From the NCBI RefSeq assembly GCF_000004075.3, contig NC_026657.2:34768732-34832731 (forward strand): a stretch of 64,000 bases of DNA, given 5' to 3'. Numbering within the stretch: position 1 is the first letter of the stretch; each line of letters opens with the position of its first letter. The DNA is from Cucumis sativus (taxonomy: Eukaryota; Streptophyta; Magnoliopsida; Cucurbitales; Cucurbitaceae). The notes below the pieces were generated by a model. That model was not told the DNA's origin. It was given only the letters and a program-made list of their open reading frames with translations, and searched no databases. Made by a program: the position numbers and the translations under genes. Of this stretch, positions 1 to 13,429 are shown piece by piece.

Positions 1-848
1 TGAGATGCTTTTATTTTTTAAAAAAATTCTCTCTTAATGTGTTGTTGAACTTTAGAGAATATGAAGAAGGGAAGTAACATACAATGTACATTGAAAATGA
101 TTGTTAGAACATGTTTCTATCATTGGGGGGAAGTTTGGTCCCACTCTCTCAATATCTTCTAACCTTTCTTCTCTCCATCATCATCACTTCACTCATTCTT
201 CATCTATTCAATCCCCATCCTTTCCCTTCCACCTCCACCACCCCTCGATCCACGTACCAGCCAACGAGCGCATTTGCCCCCTCTCGACTTCTCGGTTTTT
301 CTGTTTTAAATTTGTTCTTTTAAGTACAGTTTAAGAATTTACAAGAACAAAAACCAACTTTGTTAATGAAAACCAAGGCTCGTCCTTCCATCATTTCGAT
401 CGTGCATAGTAAAATTTGGAATTCTTTGTTGTGATACGTCCTCTATTCTTTATAACAAATCAAGTTCAAAACATTTGTTCGTAATGGAGTTCGAAATTGT
501 TGGAGGCAATTTTTTTTTCTTTTACCAATTTTTGTTGCTTAAAAGTTCAATTAATAAATACTTAAACTTTGAAATTTTATTTTAATTCGCTATTTTTTAA
601 ATGTCTAATAGATATATATATTTGTAATTTAGTGTCTAAAAATCTTTAATATTGTTTTTTCTAACTAAATCTTAAATTTTGAATAGTGAGTAGTCATATT
701 ATTTCTTTAAGAAAAGTTAGGTCTTATGTTTACATGAACTTCCGCTTAGATAAAATCTTGGATCTGTCACTGCTTCTAGATCATTATTTTAGCCTTTTTT
801 TCAATTACTATATGTTTTTATTGTTTAACACTTTTACTTTTACAAATT
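1..848. other. Gene-free AT-rich DNA
   Basis: No supportable gene lies here. A pyrimidine-rich stretch at about 140-300 gives short overlapping open frames rich in Ser, His and Pro. They lack splice context, codon character or any recognisable domain. The rest is AT-rich with homopolymer runs. The last bases lead into the tRNA gene. Confidence 0.6.
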
Positions 849-922
849 GGCCTATTAGCTCAGTTGGTTAGAGCGTCGTGCTAATAACGCGAAGGTCGCA
901 GGTTCGAGACCTGCATGGGCCA
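849..922 (+). tRNA. tRNA-Ile: tRNA-Ile (anticodon AAU)
   Basis: A full cloverleaf can be folded. The 7-bp acceptor stem pairs GGCCTAT with ATGGGCC and has one T-G wobble. The D arm is GCTC/GAGC with loop AGTTGGTTA. The anticodon stem is TCGTG/CGCGA with loop CTAATAA, giving anticodon AAT. The variable loop is AGGTC, and the T arm is GCAGG-TTCGAGA-CCTGC. The discriminator is A. Internal A and B boxes are intact and there is no intron. This is the cytosolic plant isoleucine tRNA that reads AUU, and AUC after A34-to-inosine editing. The three bases after the discriminator happen to be CCA, although eukaryotic CCA is normally added after transcription. A Pol III T-run follows. Confidence 0.97.
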
Positions 923-934
923 CCAATATATTAG

Positions 935-949
935 TTTTTTAGTTTTTTT
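935..949 (+). terminator. Pol III T-run terminator of the tRNA
   Basis: Two T-runs of six and seven, separated by AG, begin 13 bases after the discriminator base. This is the usual RNA polymerase III stop signal. Confidence 0.85.
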
Positions 950-2088
950 CTTAATAATAACCTATAAATTAAGTTTACAAACAACAATTTTATCACTAAA
1001 TTTTTCTTTACATTATTATATATATTTTACCAATGCTTCAAATATTTTCTTTTTATTTGGTTAAAAATTTAACTAATGCATTTAACAAAAGTGCAAATTT
1101 TTGTGGAAAACAGAGGAGACGCATGCTTAATTATTAAAAACAATACATATATATAGTTTTTTTCTAAAAAAAAAAGTTTAAATGAAATATCTATAATTAA
1201 ATAGTTTCTAAAGTTCCATACATATATCATTATTTGTCCACGTAGACACAAGAAGGAGCTCTCAAAATCAATACGTCTTAATGTCATATCAATCAAAATC
1301 ATTGTAATTGTAATTTTATATTTTCCATTTCATATCTCATCAATATACTTTTAATTTTTTAAGAAAATAGTAAAAAATATAATATTTGACCAAATAAATA
1401 AATAAATATATATATATATATATATATATTATATAAAAATCAAAGTAGTAGATTTTATGTATGAGTAGTTTTATGATTTTTAGAAATTCAGTATTTTTCT
1501 TCTATGTAAGTTTACTTAATGTTTATTTTGATAGTTAAGTAACTTCTATTTAGTTCTTTTAAATTTTAATTTTGGTTTCAAATTACTATCAAATTATTAA
1601 AATACTATAATTTTATGTCTAATATTTAAATTTTGTTTCAATTTAGTGTATATATTTCGAGATTTTATATTTTTAAACTTAAATTTTTATTAAATACTCG
1701 TTTTCAAACATTGACGTAAATATTTGTTAACTAAGTTAAAGTAATATGAACTAACATTCCAAATTTAATTTAAAATTTGATTTAAATCATTTAAATTCAA
1801 AATTTACCCTCTAAAAAACCACTAAAACACAAAGTTTAGTATTACACTTTAATTTTCTCTAACATTAAATATTTGATCAAAATGTATACTTTTGACTAAC
1901 TTTTCTAAAATTTAAGTAATTATAATTGGAAAACTTAAAAGAAACCAATCGAAAGGAAGAGATTAAATAGTAAAATTGAAGAATGTAATTAATTTAAAAC
2001 GAGAATATTAAATAGAAAAAAGAAAAGAAAAGAAAATCCTCCATCATAAGGACTCCCCAACTACCCTATGACCCTTCATGCCTTTTTC

Positions 2089-2120
<32 letters not shown>

Positions 2121-3224
2121 TTCACTGCCACTTCGAGGGACCCTCCAGCGTGGCAACCTGGGGGGCGCCTTTATCAAAAAGACAATAATTATTGCTAAAG
2201 AGAGCAACCCCCTCTCTTTTTTCAAAAAGACGACTATGCCCCCCCCACCCCCTCCTTCCTTTCCTTTCCTTTCCAAGTGGGTCCCATATTATTATCATAT
2301 TCTAAATCCAAAAACATTACATACTCTTACAAATATAATCTCTTCATTTTACTCTCATTATCACTTTTTATTTTTAATATAAAGTTTAAAATATGGATGT
2401 CAAATTTTATAATTTAAATTAAAAAATATCATTTTAAAGTAAGTTATTAAATAAGAAACAATTTTTTTTAAAAAAAAAAACTAATACGTCATTCATCTGT
2501 TACTAAATGTGAGTGAATTTGAATTTTAGAGAGAAAAAACATCATAAATAATACTTTGACGTTGTGTTTTGCACTATAGTCAATTCGATAAACTAACCAC
2601 AACTACACGCCTCCTCAGTAACAACTTAAGAGAATGAATATGAAATATCACAAAGGAATCAAACAACATCTATATATCTAGAAGAAGAGTGTGTGACAAA
2701 AAAAAAAGTCATATAAACCACCACTATCACGAACCAAACAACAAGCCATCCCATATGCTAAACGAAGATGAACGAAATTATCATGTTCTAATATATAGTA
2801 GACAATTGAGTTATGGTATAGTAGGATAGTATATATGGAATAGATTTAGAAGATTTAATTATATGTTGAGTTAGCTAGGTAGGTGGTTGGAGTTTCATAT
2901 TAAAATCTATAAATTATATGTACTGTGATTTATGAATCATACACTTATTAAACATTAAATTACAAATTTCTTAGATCAACCTATAAAATTAAAATATATA
3001 TTTAAAGGCAAAATACAAAAGGTGATTTTGGCATTTTGTTCTTAGTCATCGAACCATTTTCCCTCCAACAACAACAACAAAAAAAAAAAAAGAGAGAGAG
3101 AAGATAATTAAATGCCAAAATTATGATTCATAATTATCCAATAAATTAAAGTGTTAATTAGTGTTTTACATATTTCTGTACTTTTCAATTTTTAGTATGA
3201 AATTCATTTTTACTATTTACTTGT

Positions 3225-3262
<38 letters not shown>

Positions 3263-6200
3263 TATTATAAAAATAGTTCGTAGCCCTAGTAAATAATAAA
3301 TATGATGGTGTAAAGTCTCCATGGTATAAAAATGGTATGAAAAGACGAGCCTACCCTTGGGAGATGGGCCCCGTGAAACAAATAATAAGACGAGAAAAGA
3401 GAGAGAGGGGGAAATATTTATTAGGGGTGAAGAAGTAAATAACAATGATAATAATTTTTATATTTATTAGTGGGGGGGTGAAATGCGCCGTATGAGATTA
3501 CAGCCGTCCACGTGCTTGGGGGCTAAGTTCACGTGCGTGCATGTGAATTCCCGCCAAGGAGTTAATGATTATTATCAATTTTAATTACTTTCCCTTTCTT
3601 CCATCCCCATGTGATTAACATTAATTTGTGCTTTTTTTATATTTATTTTTTTACAAAAAAAAATAAAAGGAGAAATTACATGTTAATGGGAACAAATAAA
3701 TAAATATTAAGTTTGTTTTTTTAAATGGTATTTTGTTAGTTGGACTAATGTTCTCTATCCTTATTCACTATCAAATTTTGATTTCGTTCAACTTTAAATC
3801 AGCTTAAGATGCTGCTTAATTTGTACTAAATTTAACCAAATATATGTTTTCAAAAGTCATTCAATTTTGTTTAGAAGACATAATTTGAAAAATACATAAA
3901 TGAGAAAAAAAAAATTACGTGTAGAATCCAATCCTTGAATAGAATTTCACGGGATGAGGATGAGGATCGAAGGATAGAATCCTGCTCATGGTCATTTGTA
4001 CGTACTACCTTGGATCTTTCTATGGTACCTGTACGACCTCTCTAGTACCAATGAGCTACCTCTAAGCTCCTATCATGAGTCTTGTTAGCTACCTCTAAGC
4101 TCTCTTGTATGTCACCTAAGCTACCTTTTGTTTCTTTATAAGATCTATAAGCTACATCAAGGCCCCGTCATGGGTCCAACCAATCTACTCATGCTCGTTT
4201 GCTAATACCATATTTGACTATTTGTTGGATGTTAGTCCCACCGACCTTAGTTAGCCCATTTCAAACCTTTAATTTATCTATGCCCTTCAACCTTTTATAT
4301 GTCTCTCATACCCTAAGGGACCATTGTTTAGGACAAAGTTTTGTAGTTTAGGCATGTGAATAAGTTGTTCACATTCATCATTTATATCCATTAACTATAC
4401 CCATTCAAAATGATGAGTTTCTTTCTTCTCCACTTTTTCTCTTTTAATACATTTTTTTTTTGTTTTCATTTCATTGGCTAGATTATTTTTTTACGATAAC
4501 AATGTTTTATTTGGATTAATTTTTCTTTCAACCGTTGTTTAAAATTAAATCAATAAATAGTTTTTAAAAATGAATTCTACTTTGCCACCGTTAAAAAAAA
4601 TGAATTAATTATATTATATTAGTTTTCTAGACTAAATTTTATAAACTTTTAGAAAATAGAGTTGACAATGGAATAAAAATACAAATCAAGAGAAGTGGGA
4701 AACACAAAGTTTTTCTCTTATACAAGTACATATAGATATTCTTAAACACATGACAATTAATGAGATCTTTTAAACAATTATTTCATAAATCACTAACTAG
4801 CAAATAGCTATCGTTTAAGAATGTATTTTTCTATTAGTGGGTCTTGTTCTTCTATTGTTGTTTGTATGGACCTTCGAATATGCTTTCACTTTTACTGATA
4901 CCTATGAATTTACATATTAGACCAAATCTATAAACCTCTTAATTTGATCCGTCTAGCCATTGGTGGATAGATCAAATAGATACTCAATCGTTAATGAAGA
5001 TATTCTAAAGTGTAATTTTTATATATCAACCTGAAACATTAATGAAATGTAAAAGATTTTCGAAATATATAATTTTAAAACAAATACATAAGCTTACAAC
5101 AACTAAAATAAATAAATAAAAATTAAAAGTAGAGAAAGTAAATAAAATACTTACACTGAAACTACAAATTAGAAACATGCAATCAAACAAACATATTTTC
5201 TTTGTTGAATACTATCCCATTTGTTTGCAAACTTGTGATGTAGAGAAATGAGTTTTTATAGCAATTCAAAACTTAACTAATTAATGCTATTTAAGATTTT
5301 TCTAAAAGTTTGTTAATTATATATTAGTTAATTGACTTAGTTATTAGTTCTTTCCATTTAAAAGTTGGATAAACTTGGTTGAGTTACAAATTTACAATTA
5401 GCATAATTATCTAATAAGGTATTCATAAATCATCTAATTTTTTTTCAATTAGTATAATTTAAAACAGAACAAGATAAAAGAACCAAATGAATTATTGATT
5501 ATTTTTATTTTGAAAGTTTGATGAACTTTTAAATTTCTTGAGCTACGAGCGGTTCACAAGCGCTCATAGTTAATACATTCATAAGGTATTTATAAAATCA
5601 TGTCATTTATTATTCAATTACTATTAAAATAGGAAAGTAAAAAGACAAAATTGTTACCAATACAATAATAGAAAATAATACAATAGAAGGACAAAAATGT
5701 CATACAAATTTTCTCATCCTCCAAAGTTTTTATATATACTATAGATTATTAAAATTAATATAAATTTATTTCTTAATAATTCTACAATAATTATAAATTC
5801 ATCAAATTTATCCAATCAAATTTCTCAATAATTTAATTAATATTATTATTCAATTATTATTTAATTCATTTTTCTCAAAATCTTGAATTAGCTTGACTGT
5901 TTGACCATTAATTTAGTAAAATTTTATAGAGTTTTCACAATTAATTTTACAAATGAAATAAAAAAAAATATTTTCACACATTCTTAATACCATTCCATTT
6001 TCATGTACGACCAAAAACCTTAAACATCTTTAATTCTCAACAATTTTATTTTTAGAATTATTATTTCTAAACATCAATGTTATTTTCATTTCAATTTTCT
6101 CTATCCAAACGATCCCTATTTATCGATCCATCACTATAAAATCTATCCACAGCAACTTGTATAAATTTGGTATCTAATATAATAATATGATAAAATTGAA

Positions 6201-8904
6201 AAGTAAAAAGAAGATCAAAAGTATAATATAAGTCCAACTTGCAAGATTCACATCCATTATTATTATTATTATTATTTTCGATTCTAATAAAAAAAAATGT
6301 AGTGAAAATTAAAGTTTAAATGTCAACTATAATAATATAGTAATTTAGAAAGTATATTTAGGTTAAAATAGACCTTTAGTCTATATATTACTTTTGATTT
6401 TATGATCATTAAAAATAGACCTTTAGTCTCTCTATATGTACTTTTGATTTTATCATCCACTTATGCTTTTAGGTTGTGACTATTTTTAATCATTAACCCC
6501 TTTTTCTTTTCTTTTCTTTTCTTTTCTTTTTTCTTTTTTGGTATATTAATATTTTGTTTAGCTCAAACATATGTCCTCTTTTAATTAAAGTCATGTCTTA
6601 CCTTTTTATTAACATCAATATCTTTAAATAATTAGTCCAATGATGTATTAATAACCTTTTGTGTAGGTCAAAGTTTCCAATATTTTCACACTCATTTTAA
6701 TTAATTATAATATAATTTTGTTAAATTTAAATGTTTGAATGGACCCATCCCATAAAATTATGAACAAATTATCAACTTCATACATTTATCTTACTCATTC
6801 TAATATTAGAAAATTAATACTAGTAATTTTGTTTTTAGTAGATAATATGTGGATTTTTAGTTAAATTAAAATTTTTAAAATATGTTTGATATTTTTTTAA
6901 AAAATATTAAGTTTGAATTTTGAAAACGTCTTATTTTTTTTTTTAGGTAAACTTAGTGTTTGTAAATTTATTCTTTTTCTTTTCAAATTAAAAATATGAC
7001 ACCACTTCTATGTTCAAATTTCTTTCTCTATTAGCTACTTTTCACCTATGGTTTAAAAGAAACGAAGTCAAATTTTGAGAACTAAAATAAGTGAATGTCA
7101 AAAATTGTTTTTGTTCGTAAAATTTAACTAAGAATTCATTCATTATACTTCGTAAAGATACAAACAAAATAAACTTAAGAACAAAAACAAAAAACCAAAA
7201 GATCACCAAACTAGACTTCCCAATCTTTTCTCTTAAATTCTCAATTAAAATTTTAAAAAAACACTTTCAATTTTTTTAAAATTATTATTTTCTAAACTTG
7301 CCCATGAGATAACGAAATAAAAAAAAATCAATAATAAGTAAAAGCAATGTCTTTAAACTTAATTTTTGTTTGTGGTTATTAAATAGAAATATTATCTTTA
7401 GTTGGGATAATAATTGTTGATGTGAGAAATGAAATTAGTTTTGCATATAGTTGAAACCAATAATGCTACATGTTCAATAATTAACAAGCAACAATAATGG
7501 TGGTAAAAATTTGATGCAAAATTAAAAGTTATTTGAATTATTTGTTTCCTTTTTTATACTATTTTAAGAATTATTGTTGCTGTTCTTTCATTATTATTGT
7601 TTTCTTTTTTGTTAAATCATAAATTTTTATTTATATGAATCTGCCAACAAAATTTGTAAAATGTCTAATGTGACAATATTTATTATTTTCTCTCCAGAAT
7701 TTACAACTGCATTTAATGTTAGCTCAAATAAACATCTCCAAACTCCAATACAATTACTCATTTCATTTATATTGAGAGTATTAGAAATATAGACATTTGG
7801 TCACGAGTATATGTTAGTTAAATTGTGTTTAATTTGAATTTTTTATATTTTTATCAGTCTATATTTTTTAGTAATTAGTAATATATGTTTTAAAACAATG
7901 ATAAATTTGTAATCAGTGATAAACCTCCAAAATAAAATAGTTATATTTTTTGTCATCATAATATCTCGAGCTAATGTCCACGAAAATAATAAATAAAGAA
8001 TACATTTATGGTCTTATTTTGACTTTTGGTTTTATCTTGTTAGATCAAAATTCAATCAAAATACTAATAATAATATCTGTTGTCAAAATGAACATAGCTC
8101 AATTTTGTGAGTAAAAATAAACACCAAAACTTACCATTTTTATTCTCAAACGAAAGTTATTACGAGGAATGGTCATGCAAAATAAATTTATTTTCCAAAA
8201 TATAAAGAAAAAACACACCATTTGCCATAAAAATATGAACTATAAGTATATTTTTTAAAAGTTATAGAATATTAGCAATGACAAAATAAATATATTAATG
8301 TTTTAAATGAATGTTTAATCTTATAGTACTATTGATCCATAGATTGAAACTTTTCACGGTATTTATCAATATCACTGATAAAGTTTATTTACGATAATTA
8401 ATTATCTTTTTAAACATATAATTAAAAAAAAGGTTAGATCCAACCATATTTCTTTACTTAAGAGAAAAAAAAAAAGAAGAAAAAGAAAAAACAAACCCTT
8501 TCTAAAATAAGAATTAAATATAACAAAACAAAGGTCCTTGAAAAAGAGAAAAAAATGATGAGTCCTTATATTTTTCAATACACACATGGCTGTGTTCTTT
8601 TAAAACTAATAAGTTATGTGTACTTTTCCAATGGTTTGGTCACCAATTTAAGCAATTAATTAATAATCATCAACACATATAATTAAATTGACTATAAAGG
8701 CTATATAATTTAATGGGTCCATTAACCCTCTTTTATATACTGTACCTCATACCCTTTTACGTCAACTCGTCACTTCCAATTCTTGAGGTGAATATTAACA
8801 TTTTTGTCAATCATATCAAATTTTATTATTATGTTAATTTTTACCGTTCAAACGTCAATTATCACAATTGTGTAAAGAAATAAACCATTTGACTATCAAA
8901 AGTA
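950..8904. other. Long AT-rich intergenic region with microsatellites
   Basis: I see no protein gene in these 8 kb. Visible structure: (TA)n near 1399-1432 and 2094-2120, a poly-A tract near 3229-3258, a CTTTT-type tract near 6505-6535, and a 46-48 bp imperfect tandem duplication at 6365-6458. Two CACGTG G-box palindromes lie at 3509-3514 and 3530-3535 in a small GC-richer patch. At 3930-4340 is a GC-richer patch with repeated GCTACCTCTAAGCTC-like units at about 4050 and 4087. It codes for nothing I can recognise and may be an old repeat relic. Confidence 0.6.
6365..6458. repeat. Imperfect tandem duplication, about 46-bp unit
   Basis: Two adjacent copies, 6365-6410 and 6411-6458, both read AATAGACCTTTAGTCT, then TATAT, then TACTTTTGATTTTAT. 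They differ by a few substitutions and a CTC insertion. No coding role is seen. Confidence 0.85.
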
Positions 8905-9399
8905 GGGGTGTTCACGGTTCGGTTCGATACGGTTTCAAGCTAAAACTGTACCAAACCTCAAAATATAAAAAAAAAGTCTCATACAAAACCGAATTGAACT
9001 GCACATTTGTGTCAAACCAAATCAAAACCGAATCGCTATTTAAAACTCATAGAATCTCAAGCCATCAAAGTGTTTTCCTTTTTTGTTTTAAACTCTAAAA
9101 AATCTTGGACCACCAAAGCGTTAGTTCTATAAAAAATCCCTTTCTATTTTAGATCTCGAGTCAACATATTTAACTGAGTTTTAGAAACAAAACTTTTACG
9201 ACAATTCCTTTAATTTATTTTTTTTTAAATAAAGGAGTTTGGTTTGGTTTTAGAATCAATTTAAAATATTAAATCGAACCAAACCACATAAAAAATGGTT
9301 TCTACACAACACAAACCGTACTAAACTACATAGAATCGATATCAGTTTGATTTCAATTCGATTCAGTTCAATTTTCAAATATTTTATGAACATCCCCGA
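8903..9399. mobile_element. Non-autonomous DNA transposon (hAT-type MITE candidate)
   Basis: The 5' end reads TAGGGGTGTTCA and the 3' end reads TGAACATCCCCGA, an imperfect terminal inverted repeat about 12 bp long. The element is about 0.5 kb and has no transposase frame. Its interior is rich in GGTTCGGTTCG and related motifs on both arms. The flanks are TCAAAAG (left) and TGAAAAG (right), matching at 6 of 7 positions, which could be a decayed 8-bp hAT target duplication. Ends of the form TAGGGGTGT are common in plant hAT-derived MITEs. The class is inferred; the inverted ends are seen directly. Confidence 0.6.
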
Positions 9400-12300
9400 T
9401 GAAAAGATAAGGTAGTCTTATTTTTCTAATTATCAAGAGTTACTTGTCCATTCCAATGTAAAGTATATATATTCATTTACTTAAATTTTGATGGAGAGAT
9501 ACATCAACATAGTTAATTACTTCAAAAAATAATTTTTTAATCTTAATATTACACAACATAACGGTTTTCTAAAAAATAAAAATAAAAAATAAACTATTTA
9601 TCATAAAAAAAAAAGAAAAAAAAAACTACTCGGTTTAAAAGGAAAAACTATAAATATTTTGACTATTTTGTTATTTTTGATCATTTTCCTACTTCACATG
9701 TAAATTTAATTTTAGTATAATTATATCCTTAAATTATGATGTAAAATATAATTTAATTAGACTTTACTTTATATATAAATTTCAAAATCATTCTTAAGAG
9801 AAAGTTTACACTTTTCCTTTGATGTTAGGATTCAAATAATTAAGATCGAATTTTCTTTATTTACCTCTTCAATAACTTATAGTTTGATCTACTTAAATCA
9901 TTTAGACTTATTTGATCCCAAGTTCACTCAATCTTGTATTTATATTTTCTTTAATTTTTTTGGTTGATTTTTGGCTTATTTAGGTTAAATTTGACCTACA
10001 ACGACACTAAGATTAAATTACAAGTTAATTTGATCTTAGAGAGTCGGAAAAAATTAAAATCGAGTTCTTATAGTTTTTAAAGTTATAATATAGTTTATGT
10101 AATTTGACTAAATCTATCCATAGTCATTTTTTTGTTTGTTTAAATTTTTTTTTTGTTTGTTTAAATTTGCATTAATAAAAACTAAAATCTAACCATAATT
10201 TTATCAAACATATAAGCTCTTCCAACCTCCCATAGGTTAATTTAAAAAAGTTGACGTGTTTTGCAATTCAAGTTAAATAGATTTTTCAAGAAAAAAAATC
10301 AAACTTACCAACACTATATTTATAATGTTGTTTTCGAATATAGTAAGATAAACAAAATTATTTACAAATATAACTTCTTTTATTTTCTATCATCAATAGA
10401 CTACAATAAACGAATACTTACGGCAATAGATTATATAATAACTTATAACGATAGACCGACTACAATTTTTTTTATAAGTTTTGTCATTTATAACTATTTT
10501 CATATTAATATATATATTATTTACTAATTAAATTTTTTATAATTATCATATATAATTTTTAAAGTTACATTTTCTGAAACACAAAATTATTGAAATTATT
10601 TACAAAAAAAAAATAGCAAAATTCATATGCCTCTCTCTCCGACCAATTTAAATATTTTGTAAAATTTTGTTAGCTTTTTTTTTGCAATTTTCCATTTTAA
10701 AACTTATTTATCAAAATACATTAATTAGAACAAAAACATTTCCAACCTACCTTTTTTTTTAATTCAAAACCAAAACTTCCATAATTAGAAGTTCAATATT
10801 AAAAAAGAACAACGAAAAACTATTAAAATTATTTATTTAATATATAAAATTTTAGATTCTATTAATAATAAATCACGATATCTATAACTATATAAAAAAA
10901 AAGTCACGATATGGATACTATCTATTGATTATATTTTATATAATATATTTTGATTCATATTTTTCTATTTTTTATTATATTGAAAATGAAAAGTAAAATA
11001 TAATTTAAAGAAAATGGTTAGATCAGATTTCATTATTAGGGCCGCAAGTGCGTTGTTTATTTATTTTCATTTAATGAGTTGACAAAGTTAGAAGTTACCT
11101 TTGCTTTGAATTATATAATATACACACATATATAGTTTGAGATTTATTAAATACTTTGTTATCGATGAGAGCTTATTATTATTGGGCACCATTATTAACT
11201 ATAGAGAATTGTACATCACATAAAATATAAAATAAATATAAAGTTTCAAATCATTAATAATTTTGAAAAGAATAAAAAGAAAAAAGATAGATAAATAGAT
11301 TAAAGTGAGGTGGCCTATTTTTGCCAATTTGAAAATGATTGTTTTGCCTATTATTAAATAATTTAAGAGAGAAATACACATAATGCATACATCTTCTTGC
11401 ACTCTCTTGATAACAAAAATTAAATCAAAATCTAGACGTTCTTGAAGAATCCACTTTAATCCCTACCTTTTAAAAATAAAAAATTATTACGTTAGTCGCT
11501 ATATAGTCATTCGTTTATGGATTGTTTGACGTTGGTAGACGATGTGGTTGAGACTTTGAATGTATGTATTAAAACTAAAATATGCTTGACCAGTAGTATT
11601 AAGCCTAGCTCAGTAGTTTAAGACGTTTGAAATAATACTCTTTGTTATTTTATTTTATATTTTTTGAAATTTTAGCATGACATAAACAATAATTTAATGA
11701 GTTTTTCTTTACTTTGATGGTATCTAAAGTTGTTTAGTATGATTATATTGATTTAAACACTGAAGAAAAAAATGTTAGTTTAAGAATTCAATCGTGTAGT
11801 GTTTGCCAACTTAGTAAAATACATATTAAAAAGATTAAGAATAAGAAAATATGAATTGTTTTTTAAAACATAAAACTATAAATAAAATAATTATCAAATG
11901 AGACCTAAAATACTTTCGTGATCGATCATTCATCTGAAGCTTGATTTTTTCACGATGTTTCAACATTTCAATTAATTATTTTAATGGATTATATAATTTT
12001 TTTAAAACTAGAATTAATAAAAATATTTATAAATTATCACAAAATACGATAAATATATTGCCAATATTTGTAAATATTTTCATAAATTTTGTTATTTAAT
12101 ATAAGTTTTTATATAATTAATTATTAATAAAATACTAAATAGAACTTAAACATAAAATTTGTAAATTAAACAAAAACACGCCAGTAGAAGTAATATTTAT
12201 AAACTTAATTTTCAAACACAAAACCAAAAGTAAGTTCGAGTATAGTTAGTTTGAAAATACATCTTCGATCGATAAGTTAATGATTGAAACTCTCTAATCG

Positions 12301-13290
12301 ATAAAAACGTAATTTTTCTTTCTTCTAAGAATTAAATTGATTTAAAAAATATTTAATGTGTTTTGTTGGTTGGAAGTACTATACCCTACCGATTAGTAGA
12401 TAATGAAGGTTTTAAATATTGATATCGATTAACTATCTCGAGGTCGATATCATGCAATTAACAATAAAAATGTGAATGTCTCACTTTTTTTTTTTCTAAG
12501 AAATTTGTATATATTGAAAACTTAAAACAAAAATATGTAAATGAGTAAATAAAAGTGTCACATCTCAAAACAAATTTAAATATCTTATTATTATGAAATT
12601 TCTCTATAACATTCCCTTCACATTGACGTGGAATTTATTTAGAAAACGTTGACAAAAATTTGAAAGTATATTACTTTTTATTTGATAAATAAATGAAAAA
12701 AAACAAAAATTGACAATGAAAAAAAGAAGAGATTACTTTTAACTATAAAGAAGAAAACAAACATAAAAAGTCTTGACCAATTTTCTTTTTTCTTTTCTAT
12801 AATACTACACAGAAAATCTAATATTTTACAACTCATCTCGTTAAAAACAGGTGTAACTTTTAAAGATGATTAAATTAAGAATTTATTTCAAATATAATAA
12901 AATTAACAAAAATAAATATCATATAAATAATACTTTAATGCAACGTGGGATAATTTAGTATATTGTACGCGACAAACTTATTGAAAGTATTTACAAAATA
13001 TGAGAATATTTCATATTCTATCGTAATTGACACTCGTGCACTCCTATAAAAGTTTGTCAAGAAAATTTTTAGATTTATGTAATATTTATAGTAGAGTTTG
13101 AAATTTTGAATTTGAAAATTTACTCTATATATATATATATATTTGTTTATTTTGCAATATTCGAAAAAGTTGAAAATAATCGGATATTTGTTGGGTTTAA
13201 AAGAGGTGGCTGTAACAAAAGAAAGTTGGAGTGCCCATAACAATTTCATGGGTCCAATCACTTAAAAAAAAGATGAAGAGAAATAAATAA
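9400..13290. other. AT-rich intergenic region
   Basis: No gene or clear mobile element is seen. Short open frames here (about 10261-10527, 11199-11402, 12935-13261) are AT-driven and rich in Ile, Tyr, Asn and Phe. They lack domains and are not credible genes. Homopolymer and TA microsatellite tracts are scattered, for example near 13123-13141. Confidence 0.6.
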
Positions 13291-13429
13291 AAAAGAAAAT
13301 AATTTATTAATAAAGAAAAACAAGAGCTTAAGAACAAGAGGAAGAAATTTTCATGGAGGGAACATTTTCAGAGAGATAAAGACTGCCATTTGTAACTTCG
13401 CTTCTCAACTTTGCTTCATTTTTCTTTTC

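Noticed and set aside
2068-2382. Overlapping open frames on both strands near 2.1-2.4 kb
   Set aside because: They run through a TA microsatellite and C-rich and T-rich tracts. The products are Ile/Tyr or Pro/Gly low complexity.
12935-13261. 108-residue minus-strand frame
   Set aside because: AT-driven composition (Ile, Asn, Tyr, Phe) with a TA microsatellite inside; no domain or homology recognised.
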